64,000 nt of DNA from contig NZ_VWMY01000034.1 of the NCBI RefSeq assembly GCF_008905045.1, forward strand, positions 69,722 to 133,721, given 5' to 3'. Under the pieces are notes generated by a model. The model did not search any database. It worked only from the letters and a program-made list of their open reading frames with translations, and was not told the origin of the DNA. Source of the stretch: Streptomyces albicerus (GTDB lineage: Bacteria; Actinomycetota; Actinomycetes; Streptomycetales; Streptomycetaceae). Below are positions 34,083-42,213 of the stretch, piece after piece. Each line of letters starts with the position of its first letter. The first letter of the stretch is position 1. The translations under genes were made by a program, and so were the position numbers.

Positions 34083-35647
34083 GACGGGTACTCCTGCGCC
34101 TCGGTGCGCGCGGTTTTCGAGCCGTACGGTGTCGTGGTGAGCCGGTCCGCGAGCGGCAGGGCGTTCGGCACCACGTCCTCGACGGGCACGCCCGACATCT
34201 GGGCCCGTACCTGCTCGCGATAGCCGACCGAGTTGTACGCGCAGAACGGGATGAGGCGCCCGTCGGGGGTGATCTCCTCGACGCAGCACTTCATCAGCTG
34301 TTTGACGTTGAGGGTGTAGGGGTCCTGGAAGTCCTGGACCACGATCATGAATGCCTTGTCGCCCAGGTCCTTCACCGCGCTGGGCAGGTCGATGCCGCAG
34401 GCGTCGGCGCAGTCCAGGGCTTCGGCGGTGGCACGCAGCTGCTCCTCGGTCGTCTCCGTGCCCATGAACGCGGAGGCCGACCACAGCTTCTCCAGCGCCT
34501 CGCGGATCCCGTCGTCGGGCATGACACGGTTCGTGACGTAGTCGAGGTAGTCCTCGACCTGGAGCAGCCGGGGGATGGGGACGACGGTGCGGTGGCCCGG
34601 CTCGCCGTCCACCAGCAGGTAGGTGATGGAGCGGCAGGTCGGGAAGCAGCAGGGGACCGGGAAGAAGTCGCCTTTCTGGAACCAGCCGGGCCGCTGCTCA
34701 TTGATCAGCTTGATCACGTCGGGGTTGGTGAGCCGGTTCAGCGGGTCGAAGGGAACGTGGCGGCCGGAGTGGGTGACGGGCTGGAAGGCCACCGAGCGGA
34801 CGGCCGAGTGGTCGATGCCGTACTCGATGATCGCGCCCAACTCGTGTTCGTTGAGGCCGCGTTCGACGGCGGCGACGAGGGTGGCGCTCAGTCCGGCCGC
34901 GGCGCAGTTGTCGAGGGCCCGCTGCTTGAACGTACGCAGGTCCCGGCCGCGGATCTCCAGGTGGGTGCGCTCGTCGAAGCCGTCGAACTGCAGATAGACG
35001 TTCACGGACTTGCCGGGGACCTGGTTGCGTTTGCCCAGTTCGGCGACGAAGTTGGTGTCGGTGGCCAGGCGGATGCCGTTGGTGTTGAGGGTGACGTTCT
35101 TGATCGGGCGGCGCTGGGCGAGGTCGATGAAGTCCAGGATGTGTTTGTGGATGGTGGGCTCGCCGCCGGAGAACATCACCACCTCCGCCTCGCCCTCGGA
35201 TGCGATGAAGGCGTCCAGCATGCGCTCGCACTGTTCGTGGGTGATGGAGTAGCCGTCGCTGTGGTGGCCGGAGTCGGCGAAGCAGATCGGGCAGTCCAGG
35301 TTGCACCCGGTGTTGACTTCGATGATGCCCAGGCAGGCATGCTGCTTGTGCTCCGGGCAGAGCCCGCAGTCGCTGGGGCAGCCGTCCTTCACCTCGGTCT
35401 GGAAGACCAGCGGGATCGTGCCGGGCTTGTTGAACCGTGCCGAGGACAGGTACTCCTCGGCATCCCCGTACACCAGGGCCTCGAACTCGCCGTGCTCGCG
35501 GCAGCGTTTACGCAGATAGACCTTGCTCTCGCGGATGTTGACCTGGGCGTCGACGGGCGTCTTGCACAACGGGCAGATGGACTTGGTGAACTCCACGAAC
35601 ACCTCGTCCCGGTCCACCTTGCGCCGGGGCGCGGGGGCCTGGGGCAT
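34079..35647 (-). CDS. Radical SAM enzyme, Tes/MJ0619-like
   Basis: A 522-residue enzyme. An N-terminal zinc-finger-like part (SICPLCKTPVDAQ, RKRCREHGEFEALVYGD) leads to a Cys cluster DGCPSDCGLCPEHKQHACLG and then the radical SAM core CNLDCPICFAD, which supplies the three [4Fe-4S] cysteines. MFSGGEPTIHKHILDFI and NVTLNTNGIRL follow as SAM-binding strands. FFPVPCCFPTCRS and LMKCCVEEI carry more Cys. This layout matches the family of MJ0619 methylases and archaeal tetraether synthase, which form or alkylate C-C bonds at unactivated carbons. GAGGAG lies 6 nt before the ATG at 35647. It is coupled to the methyltransferase downstream and lies 267 bp after a MauE-like gene. The substrate is unknown. 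Confidence 0.85.
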   Translation of the reverse strand: MPQAPAPRRKVDRDEVFVEFTKSICPLCKTPVDAQVNIRESKVYLRKRCREHGEFEALVYGDAEEYLSSARFNKPGTIPLVFQTEVKDGCPSDCGLCPEHKQHACLGIIEVNTGCNLDCPICFADSGHHSDGYSITHEQCERMLDAFIASEGEAEVVMFSGGEPTIHKHILDFIDLAQRRPIKNVTLNTNGIRLATDTNFVAELGKRNQVPGKSVNVYLQFDGFDERTHLEIRGRDLRTFKQRALDNCAAAGLSATLVAAVERGLNEHELGAIIEYGIDHSAVRSVAFQPVTHSGRHVPFDPLNRLTNPDVIKLINEQRPGWFQKGDFFPVPCCFPTCRSITYLLVDGEPGHRTVVPIPRLLQVEDYLDYVTNRVMPDDGIREALEKLWSASAFMGTETTEEQLRATAEALDCADACGIDLPSAVKDLGDKAFMIVVQDFQDPYTLNVKQLMKCCVEEITPDGRLIPFCAYNSVGYREQVRAQMSGVPVEDVVPNALPLADRLTTTPYGSKTARTEAQEYPS

Positions 35648-35914
35648 CAGGGACTCCTCAGTCGGTCGAGCCGGGCTGTGCGGCACCTCGGCCGTGGACG
35701 CCGGCGCCCCGCGGGGCATCTCCACGTCCACGCCCGTACCAGTCCGATCGTCGCAGCCGACGGCGAGGCGCGCGGTTCGGATGGGCGGCAGTCCTCCAGA
35801 CCAGTGCCCCGGCAACGACGGGCACGGCAGCCCGGCGCACCACATCGCCTTCACCGGCCCGGCCCGGCGACCCGAGCCGTCCACCCGCTGCGGAGTGTTC
35901 CCGCACTGCCGACG

Positions 35915-36391
35915 TCACACGGCCTCCTCGTCGTGGGGCCCGTCCTGGTCGGGGGCGCCGCCCGCCGTCACGGGCGCGGCCGGAGCTCGGCGAGCCGCGC
36001 GCAGCAGCAGCCAGGCGTAGAGCAGCAGGAGTGCGTCCTGGACGAGCACGAACCAGCTCAGGCGCTGGGACAGGTAGATCCCGAAGCAGCCGCAGTTGGT
36101 GACGGTGAGGCCGCGTGCGTATGCCTGTACGGCCAGCAGTACCCACACCACCGCGACCGCGGTGAACACCCACACCGGCACCATCGCCCGCGACCGTGGC
36201 CGGGCCAGGAACCAGGCCCCGCTCACCAGCTCACCCGCGATCAGTGCCACGGCGAGCGCGGTCGCGCCCGCCCCGGAGACCAGCCCGTACGCGGCCAGGA
36301 TCCCGGGCATCTCCCGCAAGGACGCCAGCTGCCCCGCCGCCATCGCGACGAACAGCGCGCCCAGCACGACCCGCAGCACCATGCTCCGCAC
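35915..36391 (-). CDS. MauE/DoxX-like redox-associated membrane protein
   Basis: A 158-residue membrane protein with four predicted helices (VLGALFVAMAAGQLASL, ALAVALIAGELVSGAWF, VWVFTAVAVVWVLLAV, FVLVQDALLLLYAWLLL). Between helices three and four the motif VTNCGCFGIYL is the Cys pair typical of MauE-like proteins, which help deliver reducing power or form disulfides. The start is GTG at 36391, or ATG at 36382. The 267 bp to the radical SAM gene hold no supported gene. Together with the peroxiredoxin-like gene upstream it suggests a redox supply for the radical SAM/methyltransferase pair. Confidence 0.75.
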   Translation of the reverse strand: MRSMVLRVVLGALFVAMAAGQLASLREMPGILAAYGLVSGAGATALAVALIAGELVSGAWFLARPRSRAMVPVWVFTAVAVVWVLLAVQAYARGLTVTNCGCFGIYLSQRLSWFVLVQDALLLLYAWLLLRAARRAPAAPVTAGGAPDQDGPHDEEAV

Positions 36392-36460
36392 GCTATGCCC
36401 GTGGCGGGGCCGGGAACCGTAAGCGCGCTCACCGAAAACGCGCTCACGGAGCGGGACCAG

Positions 36461-36516
36461 ACCCGAGGCCCGAGACCCGAAGCCCGAGGCCCGAGGCCCG
36501 AGGCCCGAGGCCCGAG
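36461..36516. repeat. Tandem repeat of a 7-bp unit (GCCCGAG), eight copies
   Basis: Eight head-to-tail copies of GCCCGAG, three with one changed base, fill 56 bp between the peroxiredoxin-like and MauE-like genes. Just upstream, CGCGCTCACCGA/CGCGCTCACGGA is also duplicated. The period of 7 is not a codon multiple, consistent with a non-coding minisatellite. Confidence 0.88.
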
Positions 36517-36529
36517 CTGATCGTCCGGT

Positions 36530-37177
36530 TCAGTCCAGGGCGTCGAGGGCGGCGAGGATGTCGGCAGGCTCGGCGCGCTTGGTGTAGTCGGTGTCGACGA
36601 AGACCCAGCGGATGGTGCCGTCGCGGTCGATGACGAACGTGGCGGGCAGCGGCAGGGTGCGCGGGTGGCCGGCGTTGACGCGCTGGAGGTCGAAGCCGAG
36701 CTTGTCGTATACGGCGGCCAGGTCCTCGGGGAGGTCGAAGGCGAGACCGTATTGCTTGGCGGTGTCGGAGCCGATGTCGCTCAGCACGTCGAAGGTCAGT
36801 TCGTGCTTCTCGGACAGCGACAGGGACTCGTCCGGGATCTGCGGGGAGAGGGCCACCAGCCGGGCGCCGCGGACGGTGATGTCGTGGTGGTGCTGCTGCA
36901 GGGCCCGCAGGGCGATGTTGCAGTACGGGCACCAGGCGCCGCGGTAGAACGTCAGCACCACCGGCCCGTCGGCGAGCAACCCCTCCAGGGTGACGGTGCG
37001 CCCGGTAGCCGACGGCAGACTGAAGCGGGGAGCCCGGGCGCCCACGGTCAGGGCGCGGTCGGCCTGTCCGGACTCGGCGAGGTCCCGGCCGGCCCGGTTC
37101 ATGATCTCCCGTATCTCGGCCGGGATCTGCTGCCGGCGGGTCTCGTAGAAGGCGCGCAGTTCGGCGTTGAGGGTCAT
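36530..37177 (-). CDS. Peroxiredoxin-like protein (AhpC/TSA family)
   Basis: A 215-residue thioredoxin-fold protein. After a helical N terminus of about 45 residues, the domain has GARAPRFSLPSATGRTVTL, TFYRGAWCPYCNIALRAL with a CPYC active-site pair, and LPATFVIDRDGTIRWVFVD. It would reduce peroxides or act as a thiol oxidoreductase in the cytoplasm. It diverges from a TetR regulator across a perfect inverted repeat and is likely its target. The MauE, radical SAM and methyltransferase genes follow in the same direction after a 138-bp gap containing a minisatellite, so they may belong to the same transcript. Confidence 0.86.
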   Translation of the reverse strand: MTLNAELRAFYETRRQQIPAEIREIMNRAGRDLAESGQADRALTVGARAPRFSLPSATGRTVTLEGLLADGPVVLTFYRGAWCPYCNIALRALQQHHHDITVRGARLVALSPQIPDESLSLSEKHELTFDVLSDIGSDTAKQYGLAFDLPEDLAAVYDKLGFDLQRVNAGHPRTLPLPATFVIDRDGTIRWVFVDTDYTKRAEPADILAALDALD

Positions 37178-37224
37178 CGGGGTGTTCCTCCTGGGTCGCG
37201 ACTCATCTCATCTCGGAACGACCG

Positions 37225-37257
37225 TTCCAAGATAGCGGGAGCGAGGGTATCTTGGAA
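37225..37257. promoter_or_regulatory. TetR-type operator
   Basis: TTCCAAGATA (37225-37234) and TATCTTGGAA (37248-37257) form a perfect 10-bp inverted repeat with a 13-bp spacer. A further GGAACG-ACC-GTTCC element overlaps the left arm. It sits between the divergent peroxiredoxin-like and TetR genes. Confidence 0.7.
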
Positions 37258-37285
37258 CTCCCATTTCAAGTTGGCGGAGTGAGGC

Positions 37286-37885
37286 ATGCCGGACATCAAG
37301 CACTTCGATCCGGACACGGCCCTGGAGACGGTGGTCCGGCTGTTCTGGCGGCAGGGCGCCACATCGACCGGAATCCAGGACGTCGTCACGGCGACGGGGC
37401 TCAACCGCTCCAGCCTGTACGCCACCTTCGGCGGAAAGCAGGACCTCTACCGCGCCGCGCTGCGCCGCTACGTCGAGCGCCATTCCCAGCCGGCGTTCCG
37501 CCGCCTCGCGGCCGACGAGCGGGGCCTGCCCGCCCTCACCGACTTCTTCGCCGCACTGATCGAGGCGCGGTGCACGGGAGAGTACGCGCGGTGGGGCTGC
37601 ATGGTCGCCAACGCGCACACCGGTGCCGAGAGCAGCGACCCGGAGATCCGTTCGTTGCTCGACCAGCATCACCAGCAGCTCCGGGACGCCATGCACACGG
37701 CACTCGTCACCGCCGAGGCCCACGGGCAGGTGGGCCCGGATACCGACCTCGGCGCCGCGGCCGATCTGCTGGCCCTGCTCGCGTACGGAGTGAATCTGCG
37801 CTCCCGGGCCGGGGCCGACGCGCGGACGCTGAGCAGGTCGGTGACCGCGGCGCTCTCCTCGATCGGCGGCCGGGCGGCGCCCTGA
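37286..37885 (+). CDS. TetR-family regulator (AcrR-type)
   Basis: A 199-residue regulator with the helix-turn-helix TGIQDVVTATGLNRSSLYATFGGK at about residues 28-52 and a helical effector domain containing RWGCMVANAHTGAES, a segment common in regulators of stress-response genes. Cys105 in that segment could be a redox or electrophile sensor. It is divergent from the peroxiredoxin-like gene with the palindrome at 37225-37257 between them. It ends 13 bp before the convergent SRPBCC gene. Confidence 0.87.
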   Translation: MPDIKHFDPDTALETVVRLFWRQGATSTGIQDVVTATGLNRSSLYATFGGKQDLYRAALRRYVERHSQPAFRRLAADERGLPALTDFFAALIEARCTGEYARWGCMVANAHTGAESSDPEIRSLLDQHHQQLRDAMHTALVTAEAHGQVGPDTDLGAAADLLALLAYGVNLRSRAGADARTLSRSVTAALSSIGGRAAP

Positions 37886-37898
37886 CAGGGCGAACCGG

Positions 37899-38474
37899 TC
37901 AGCGCCGGGCCCTGCGCTCCGCCTCCTCCTTGACCGAGGCGAGCGACGCGGCGACGGTGCTCTCCCACCGGGCGGCCACCTTCCCGCCCCACCACGCTCC
38001 GGCCCGCCACAGATCGGTGCCCAGCTCTCCCTCGTACACCAGACGGCTGCCCGCGGGCCGCTCGGTCAGGGTGAAGGATTCGACGACGTACGGGACCGGC
38101 CCGCGCACCAGGCGGAAGTCGACGCGCTCGGGCCGGGTGAAGCGGACCGTCTCCACCGTCACGGCCTTGAACCGGCCGCCGCCCAACGGCGTGTAGTGAG
38201 CGGCCAGGGCCATGTCCTGGCCGCGCTCCAGCACCTGGACCTTCTCCCGCATGACCCGGGTAGCACGCCCCAGGTACGGCTGGGCGAGCACGTCGAAGAC
38301 GACCTCCCGGGGCGCCTCGATGTCCACGGCCTGCGGCCCGAGTCGTCTGACGCGTCGGCCCACGCCCAGGTCGACCGGCAGTGCCCCGCTGACCAGCCCG
38401 GCGTACCCGCCGACGGCCACCGCCGCCACGCTCGCCGTCCAGGCTGCCGCCCGGGCCAGGTGACGGCCGTTCAC
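37899..38474 (-). CDS. SRPBCC-family protein with N-terminal membrane anchor
   Basis: A 191-residue protein. A hydrophobic N-terminal helix (WTASVAAVAVGGYAGLV) precedes a START/SRPBCC-like domain beginning PQAVDIEAPREVVFDVLAQP, with TVETVRFTRPERVDFRLVRG and WRAGAWWGGKVAARWE. Such domains bind hydrophobic ligands in a cavity; none is known here. The start overlaps the stop of the DUF427 gene (ATGA), so the two are co-translated. Confidence 0.78.
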   Translation of the reverse strand: MNGRHLARAAAWTASVAAVAVGGYAGLVSGALPVDLGVGRRVRRLGPQAVDIEAPREVVFDVLAQPYLGRATRVMREKVQVLERGQDMALAAHYTPLGGGRFKAVTVETVRFTRPERVDFRLVRGPVPYVVESFTLTERPAGSRLVYEGELGTDLWRAGAWWGGKVAARWESTVAASLASVKEEAERRARR

Positions 38475-38791
38475 GACACGTTCTCCAGATCCTCCAGGTC
38501 CTCCGGATCACCCTCGATCCGCACGCCGTGCCCGAACGCGACACGGTTCTTGATCCGGCGGGCGAGCGGGCTCGGGTGCGGGTAGTACCAGGCCGCGTCC
38601 CGGTTGGTCCGTCCGCCCACCGTGACCGTGTAGTAGCGGGCGAGCCCCTTCCAGAAGCACAGCGACCGGGTGCGGCTCTCGGTGAAGTACTGACGATGCA
38701 GCGCCTCGGGCGGGAAGTAGTGGTTGCCCTCGACGACCACGGTGCGCGGCGCCTCCGCGATCACCGCGCCGTTCCAAACCGCGCTCAGCAT
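38471..38791 (-). CDS. DUF427-domain protein
   Basis: A 106-residue protein matching the DUF427 fold: SAVWNGAVIAEAPRTVVVEG, HYFPPEALHRQYFTES, LCFWKGLARYYTV and AAWYYPHPSPLA. The function of the family is unknown; some members are linked to carbohydrate or acyl metabolism. GGGAG lies 7 nt before the ATG at 38791. The reading frame continues open upstream into a G-rich repeat and a MerR-like start at 38941, but the DUF427 homology and ribosome binding site begin at 38791. Confidence 0.82.
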   Translation of the reverse strand: MLSAVWNGAVIAEAPRTVVVEGNHYFPPEALHRQYFTESRTRSLCFWKGLARYYTVTVGGRTNRDAAWYYPHPSPLARRIKNRVAFGHGVRIEGDPEDLEDLENVS

Positions 38792-38832
38792 GACCGTGCT
38801 CCCTGTCGTGCGTCGCCGTGGGAGGCTCCCGG

Positions 38833-38863
38833 GCCACTCCCCCGGCACTCCCCCAGTTTCGAA
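38833..38863. repeat. GC-rich repeat at the MerR-remnant/DUF427 junction
   Basis: CCACTCCCCCGGCACTCCCC and the following CAGTTTCGAA contain two CACTCCCCC units and end like other G-rich Streptomyces repeats. It separates the MerR remnant from the DUF427 gene and may mark the deletion or insertion point. Confidence 0.45.
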
Positions 38864-38887
38864 TCCGGAACGCTGTGCGCGGGCTAA

Positions 38888-38941
38888 GCGGATGGTCTTG
38901 GCAGTCAGCCCGCCGACGGCGACGAGGTCACCGATGCGCAT
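38888..38941 (-). pseudogene. N-terminal remnant of a MerR-family regulator
   Basis: Starting at an ATG at 38941 the minus strand reads MRIGDLVAVGGLTAKTIR, the canonical first helix-turn-helix of MerR regulators (normally continuing R/F-Y-E). After TIR the sequence becomes unrelated (LARAQRSGFETGG) and runs into a G-rich repeat. About 100 residues of wing, dimerisation helix and ligand site are missing. The frame happens to join the DUF427 frame, so a fusion protein is conceivable but unlikely. Confidence 0.6.
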
Positions 38942-38955
38942 GCGCCCAGGTTAGT

Positions 38956-38989
38956 CCTTGACCTTTCACCGCACTGGAAGGGCTACGGT
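38956..38989 (+). promoter_or_regulatory. Orphan MerR-type promoter/operator
   Basis: TTGACC (38958-38963) and TACGGT (38984-38989) are 20 bp apart, the long spacing typical of MerR-activated promoters. A CCTT...AAGG dyad lies in the spacer region. It adjoins the MerR remnant, but no gene follows on the plus strand within 200 bp, so the target seems to have been lost. Confidence 0.5.
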
Positions 38990-39188
38990 CCACACAGGGA
39001 TCCCGAAGGATACGGAACCGTCGGCGCAGGGACACAGAGGCCAGCAGAGCGCGCCATGGACCGGCCGTACACGGATGCCTCGCAGCCGCGGGCGAGGCGT
39101 AGCACCCGCAGGCCAGGCGTCGTGTCCACGGTGGCACACCCGGCCCGCCACACATCGATGCGGCGGACCGGGGTTTCGTACGGTGCGA

Positions 39189-39662
39189 TCAGGTCCAGCG
39201 GTTGCTGCAGCCGGACGACCAGCGGTGGGAACTGATGGCGTTCGACGCACGCGCTCCATTGCCGAAGGTGTTGTCCCTCAGGTCGTCGACGTACAGCTCC
39301 CCGCGTGCCAGGCAGCCCGTGCCGCCTCCATAGTTCGCGAACTCGTAGAACTGGACGTTGTTGACGCCGCCGGAGTAGGTGCCGGTGTTCAGCACCGACC
39401 AGGCGAAGTTGTCGTCCGCGGCGGTGAAGGGCCCGGCGCTGTCACCCCAGTTGGCATCGTTGCCCGAGGCCGTGCCGAGCAGGTTGTTGCAGTCGGTGAG
39501 GAGGTAGGCGCGCATGTTGCCGTCCTCCCGGTGAGCGAAGTACTGGGCGTCGCAGTTGGGCCCCTGGGCGCCGGCCGAATCGGCCTCGGCCGTGGCCGGG
39601 AGTGCGGTGCCAAGGGCGACGGCCAGTCCAGCCGCTGCCAGGGCAGCACGAATCTTCCTCAT
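39189..39662 (-). CDS. Secreted small protein, beta/gamma-crystallin-like
   Basis: A 157-residue exported protein. A signal peptide (MRKIRAALAAAGLAVALGTALPATAEA) is followed by a Cys-containing domain with the motif NVQFYEFANYGGGTGCLARG and a matching ASNAISSHRWSSGC toward the end, as seen in streptomycete crystallin-fold or I36-like secreted proteins. Five cysteines in the mature chain could form disulfides. It stands in opposite orientation to no obvious partner, preceded by another secreted protein gene 38 bp upstream. Function is unknown; calcium binding or inhibitor activity are possibilities. Confidence 0.75.
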   Translation of the reverse strand: MRKIRAALAAAGLAVALGTALPATAEADSAGAQGPNCDAQYFAHREDGNMRAYLLTDCNNLLGTASGNDANWGDSAGPFTAADDNFAWSVLNTGTYSGGVNNVQFYEFANYGGGTGCLARGELYVDDLRDNTFGNGARASNAISSHRWSSGCSNRWT

Positions 39663-39700
39663 GGCTTCTCCTTGATCGTGAACCTGATACTGATGGACAG

Positions 39701-40645
39701 TCAGTTCGAAGACGAGATCGTCCGGTTGGCCGCCGTCAGGGCCGCCAACCGCATCCGGGCGCTGGTGGAGATCTCCTCGGAGTAGCGTTTGCGCACCGGA
39801 GCGCCGTACTCGCGGTCCAGCCTCTCCACCGTCCTGGCCAGTGCGGATTTCTGAGCACAGGTGCTCTCCGCCACGGCCAGTTCCACTTCGACGGCGTGCG
39901 CTTCCGCGCCGCTCAGCCCCTCGGTCCGCTTCGGCAGATCGGTCTGTACGGCGTCAGGGTCGGCGTACGCGCGCCCAGTCGCGCGGCGCATGCAGTCCGA
40001 CCAGGCCCCGAGCGCGGTGGTGAAACGCTTGTCGCGTACGAGCCTCGGCACATACAACGGTGTGAGATTGGTGGCGATCTTGTCGGCGTGGAAGTACGTC
40101 TCGGGGTCGCCGTACAGCTTCCTGCGGGCCTCGAGCTCGCAGCCGCCGACCGCACTGCGGATGGAGCCCCCGGCCGGCAGCCGCACGGAACGGACCGGAG
40201 TGTCCGGGCCGCCGTTGAGAGCGGTGAGGTAGCGGGCGCGCTCCGCGCGGGACAGCCGGTTGCGGTAGGCGAGATTGGGGTCGCGCTTCTTGAGCGTGAA
40301 GAACTTCCGCTGGATCAGTCCGCCGTACCCGTGTTCGCGCGCCCAGGAGACGTCGTTCCGCACGAACGGATGCGCAAAGGCGCGCAGTTCCTCGGGGCTG
40401 AGCGGGGCGAGAACCCAGTAGCGGAAACCCGCATCCGCCATGCATCGTCTGATGAGCCGCTGCTCGGCCTGCTCGACACGGCTTCGTTCGGCCTCGGTCA
40501 GTTCACGCGCCGGGCCGGCGGACGAGGACCCGGCAGCCGGCCGGCCGGGCTCGGCAGCCGGACCCACGATCATCGTGCCGACGGCGATGGCCCCGGCAAG
40601 TACGGCCCCTGTGACGGTGGCAATGCTGGTGGAGCCTGCTCGCAC
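39701..40645 (-). CDS. Secreted hypothetical protein with Cys pairs
   Basis: A 314-residue protein starting on GTG at 40645 after GGGGGA. An N-terminal hydrophobic segment (ATVTGAVLAGAIAVGTMIVG) acts as signal or anchor. The remainder is helical and charged, with RLIRRCMADAGFRYWV, SAVGGCELEARRKLY, ALGAWSDCMRRATGRAY and VAESTCAQKSALA giving four regularly spaced cysteines. Proteins of this design are common in Streptomyces and unnamed. The gene lies upstream of, and in the same direction as, the crystallin-like gene. Confidence 0.7.
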   Translation of the reverse strand: MRAGSTSIATVTGAVLAGAIAVGTMIVGPAAEPGRPAAGSSSAGPARELTEAERSRVEQAEQRLIRRCMADAGFRYWVLAPLSPEELRAFAHPFVRNDVSWAREHGYGGLIQRKFFTLKKRDPNLAYRNRLSRAERARYLTALNGGPDTPVRSVRLPAGGSIRSAVGGCELEARRKLYGDPETYFHADKIATNLTPLYVPRLVRDKRFTTALGAWSDCMRRATGRAYADPDAVQTDLPKRTEGLSGAEAHAVEVELAVAESTCAQKSALARTVERLDREYGAPVRKRYSEEISTSARMRLAALTAANRTISSSN

Positions 40646-40701
40646 GGTGATCCCCCTGGCCCGTGGTGTGCCGACCGGCGTTGTGATGCCCCATCAGGCT
40701 G

Positions 40702-41754
40702 TCAACAGCGATGTGGCGCCGCCACACGGTGAAGTTGTGGCTTAAGCGTCGCGACGAACGGGCCGGCCGGTGCCGCAGTGCCCGGTGCGCTCGCCAGGAG
40801 GGCCAGCCCGGCGGGAGTGATGGTGTGCAGCACGCTCTTGCTGCGGCGCACGCTCAGCAGCAGACCGGCTTCGCGCAGTACGGCGGTGTGCTGGCTGGCG
40901 GCGGGCCTCGAGATGCCGAACCGCCCGGCCAGCTCGCTGGTCGTACGGCCGATCACGACAGCTTCCAGAATGGCGGCACGGGTCCGGCCGATGAGGGCGC
41001 CGAGCGGCTCGGCAGAACCGGCGAGAGCCGGCCCGCCGAGCGTGTGCTGCAGGGGGTAGACGAGCGACGGCGTCAGGTTGCTGTCGGCGAGCGTGACGGG
41101 CGTGCGGACGCAGAAGAAGGACGGTTGCAGCAGCAGCCCGCGGCCCTCGAGACGGACTTCGCGCTCGACCGGATAGTCGGCTTCCAATACGGGTGGCTGC
41201 CAGCGCAGCACGGGTCTGAAGCCCGACAACAGCCTTTCGGTGCCGCCCTCCATCATGGCCCGGGCGCGCAGTGCGAGGTCTGCGTCCACGTGAGCCCGGA
41301 TGTGCGCCCAGACGGGCACGAGGGCGTGCCGGTGGTACGCACGCAGAGCGGTACCGAGCCTGCGCAGAGCCCCGGATTCCCCCTCGGCCAGGGCGCGGGC
41401 CCCGGCGGGAAACGGCCCCGGCCGTTCGGCGGCAAGCTTGGACATGTCCGTCCTCAGCCGGTCGCGGGAGGTGCTGAGTACGGTGTCGAGCGCGCTTTCG
41501 AGATCAAAGACCCCGCGGAGATCGGGGGTGAGGAAGTCGGGTGAGTAGCCGCGCGGAGGCAGCAGCACGGCCAGCGGTGCGCAGGCCGGTGGCAGCCCCA
41601 GTCGCACCTGGCGCCGCCATGCGGCGAAGCCCGGGATGCCGCGGGGCCCGGCGGCAAGGCTCTGGAAGCTATTGGTGATCTCCCACAAGGGATCGGGGGC
41701 CGCCGCAACGCGTACCCGGGCAAGGTCGTCACTGGTGAAGTACACCCGCAGCAT
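40702..41754 (-). CDS. ArsR-type winged-helix regulator with N-terminal DUF5937-like domain
   Basis: A 350-residue regulator. The N-terminal ~240 residues (MLRVYFTSDDLARVRVAAAPDPLWEI start) resemble the domain found before ArsR-like helices in actinobacteria. The C-terminal winged helix is TTSELAGRFGISRPAASQHTAVLREAGLL followed by SVLHTITPAGLALL. No metal-binding cysteines of ArsR type are evident, so it probably senses something else. A 57-bp gap separates its end from the start of the secreted protein gene at 40645, which it could control. Confidence 0.83.
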   Translation of the reverse strand: MLRVYFTSDDLARVRVAAAPDPLWEITNSFQSLAAGPRGIPGFAAWRRQVRLGLPPACAPLAVLLPPRGYSPDFLTPDLRGVFDLESALDTVLSTSRDRLRTDMSKLAAERPGPFPAGARALAEGESGALRRLGTALRAYHRHALVPVWAHIRAHVDADLALRARAMMEGGTERLLSGFRPVLRWQPPVLEADYPVEREVRLEGRGLLLQPSFFCVRTPVTLADSNLTPSLVYPLQHTLGGPALAGSAEPLGALIGRTRAAILEAVVIGRTTSELAGRFGISRPAASQHTAVLREAGLLLSVRRSKSVLHTITPAGLALLASAPGTAAPAGPFVATLKPQLHRVAAPHRC

Positions 41755-42213
41755 GGGGTCTCCGATGGTGGTCGGTCATCGGTCTTCGGTGGACCGCCAC
41801 AGTTACTGGGGAGCCAGGGCGCGAACAAGGCACCATTCGGACACCTGCGCGTCAATAGTGAGATCCGTCCCGTGATGGGGTTTGCGCGCAACTGATCGCC
41901 GTCGGGACTTCAAAGGGAAATCCGATGGAAGGGCGGGTGCAGCGGCCGACCAGCTCCGTCCACTGTTCCCTGGACAGCCCGGCCAGGATGTGTCGGGCTG
42001 CCGGCCCCGGGCCGCGGACGGGCTGCCGCGTGAGGGGCACGCGGGAGAGACACGCGGGAGAGACACGATGCCGCCGTCAGGGTGCGCGCTTAACCCGGGT
42101 GAGCGCCCCGAATGGTGTGCCGGTGAGGAATGGCTGACGGTGGATCACGTCAAGGCCGGGTCAGGTCAGCTGACGAAACGCCAGCTGCCCGGCTGCGACG
42201 GAAGGAATGCCAG
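41755..42213. other. Intergenic region before the sortase-substrate gene
   Basis: About 460 bp between divergent genes. ACGCGGGAGAGAC is repeated in tandem near 42047-42072. A minus-strand open frame (41852-42040) reads in part HILAGLSREQWTELVGRC with fair codon bias, but lacks homology and a ribosome binding site; it may be a remnant. Promoters of both flanking genes should be here. Confidence 0.45.
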
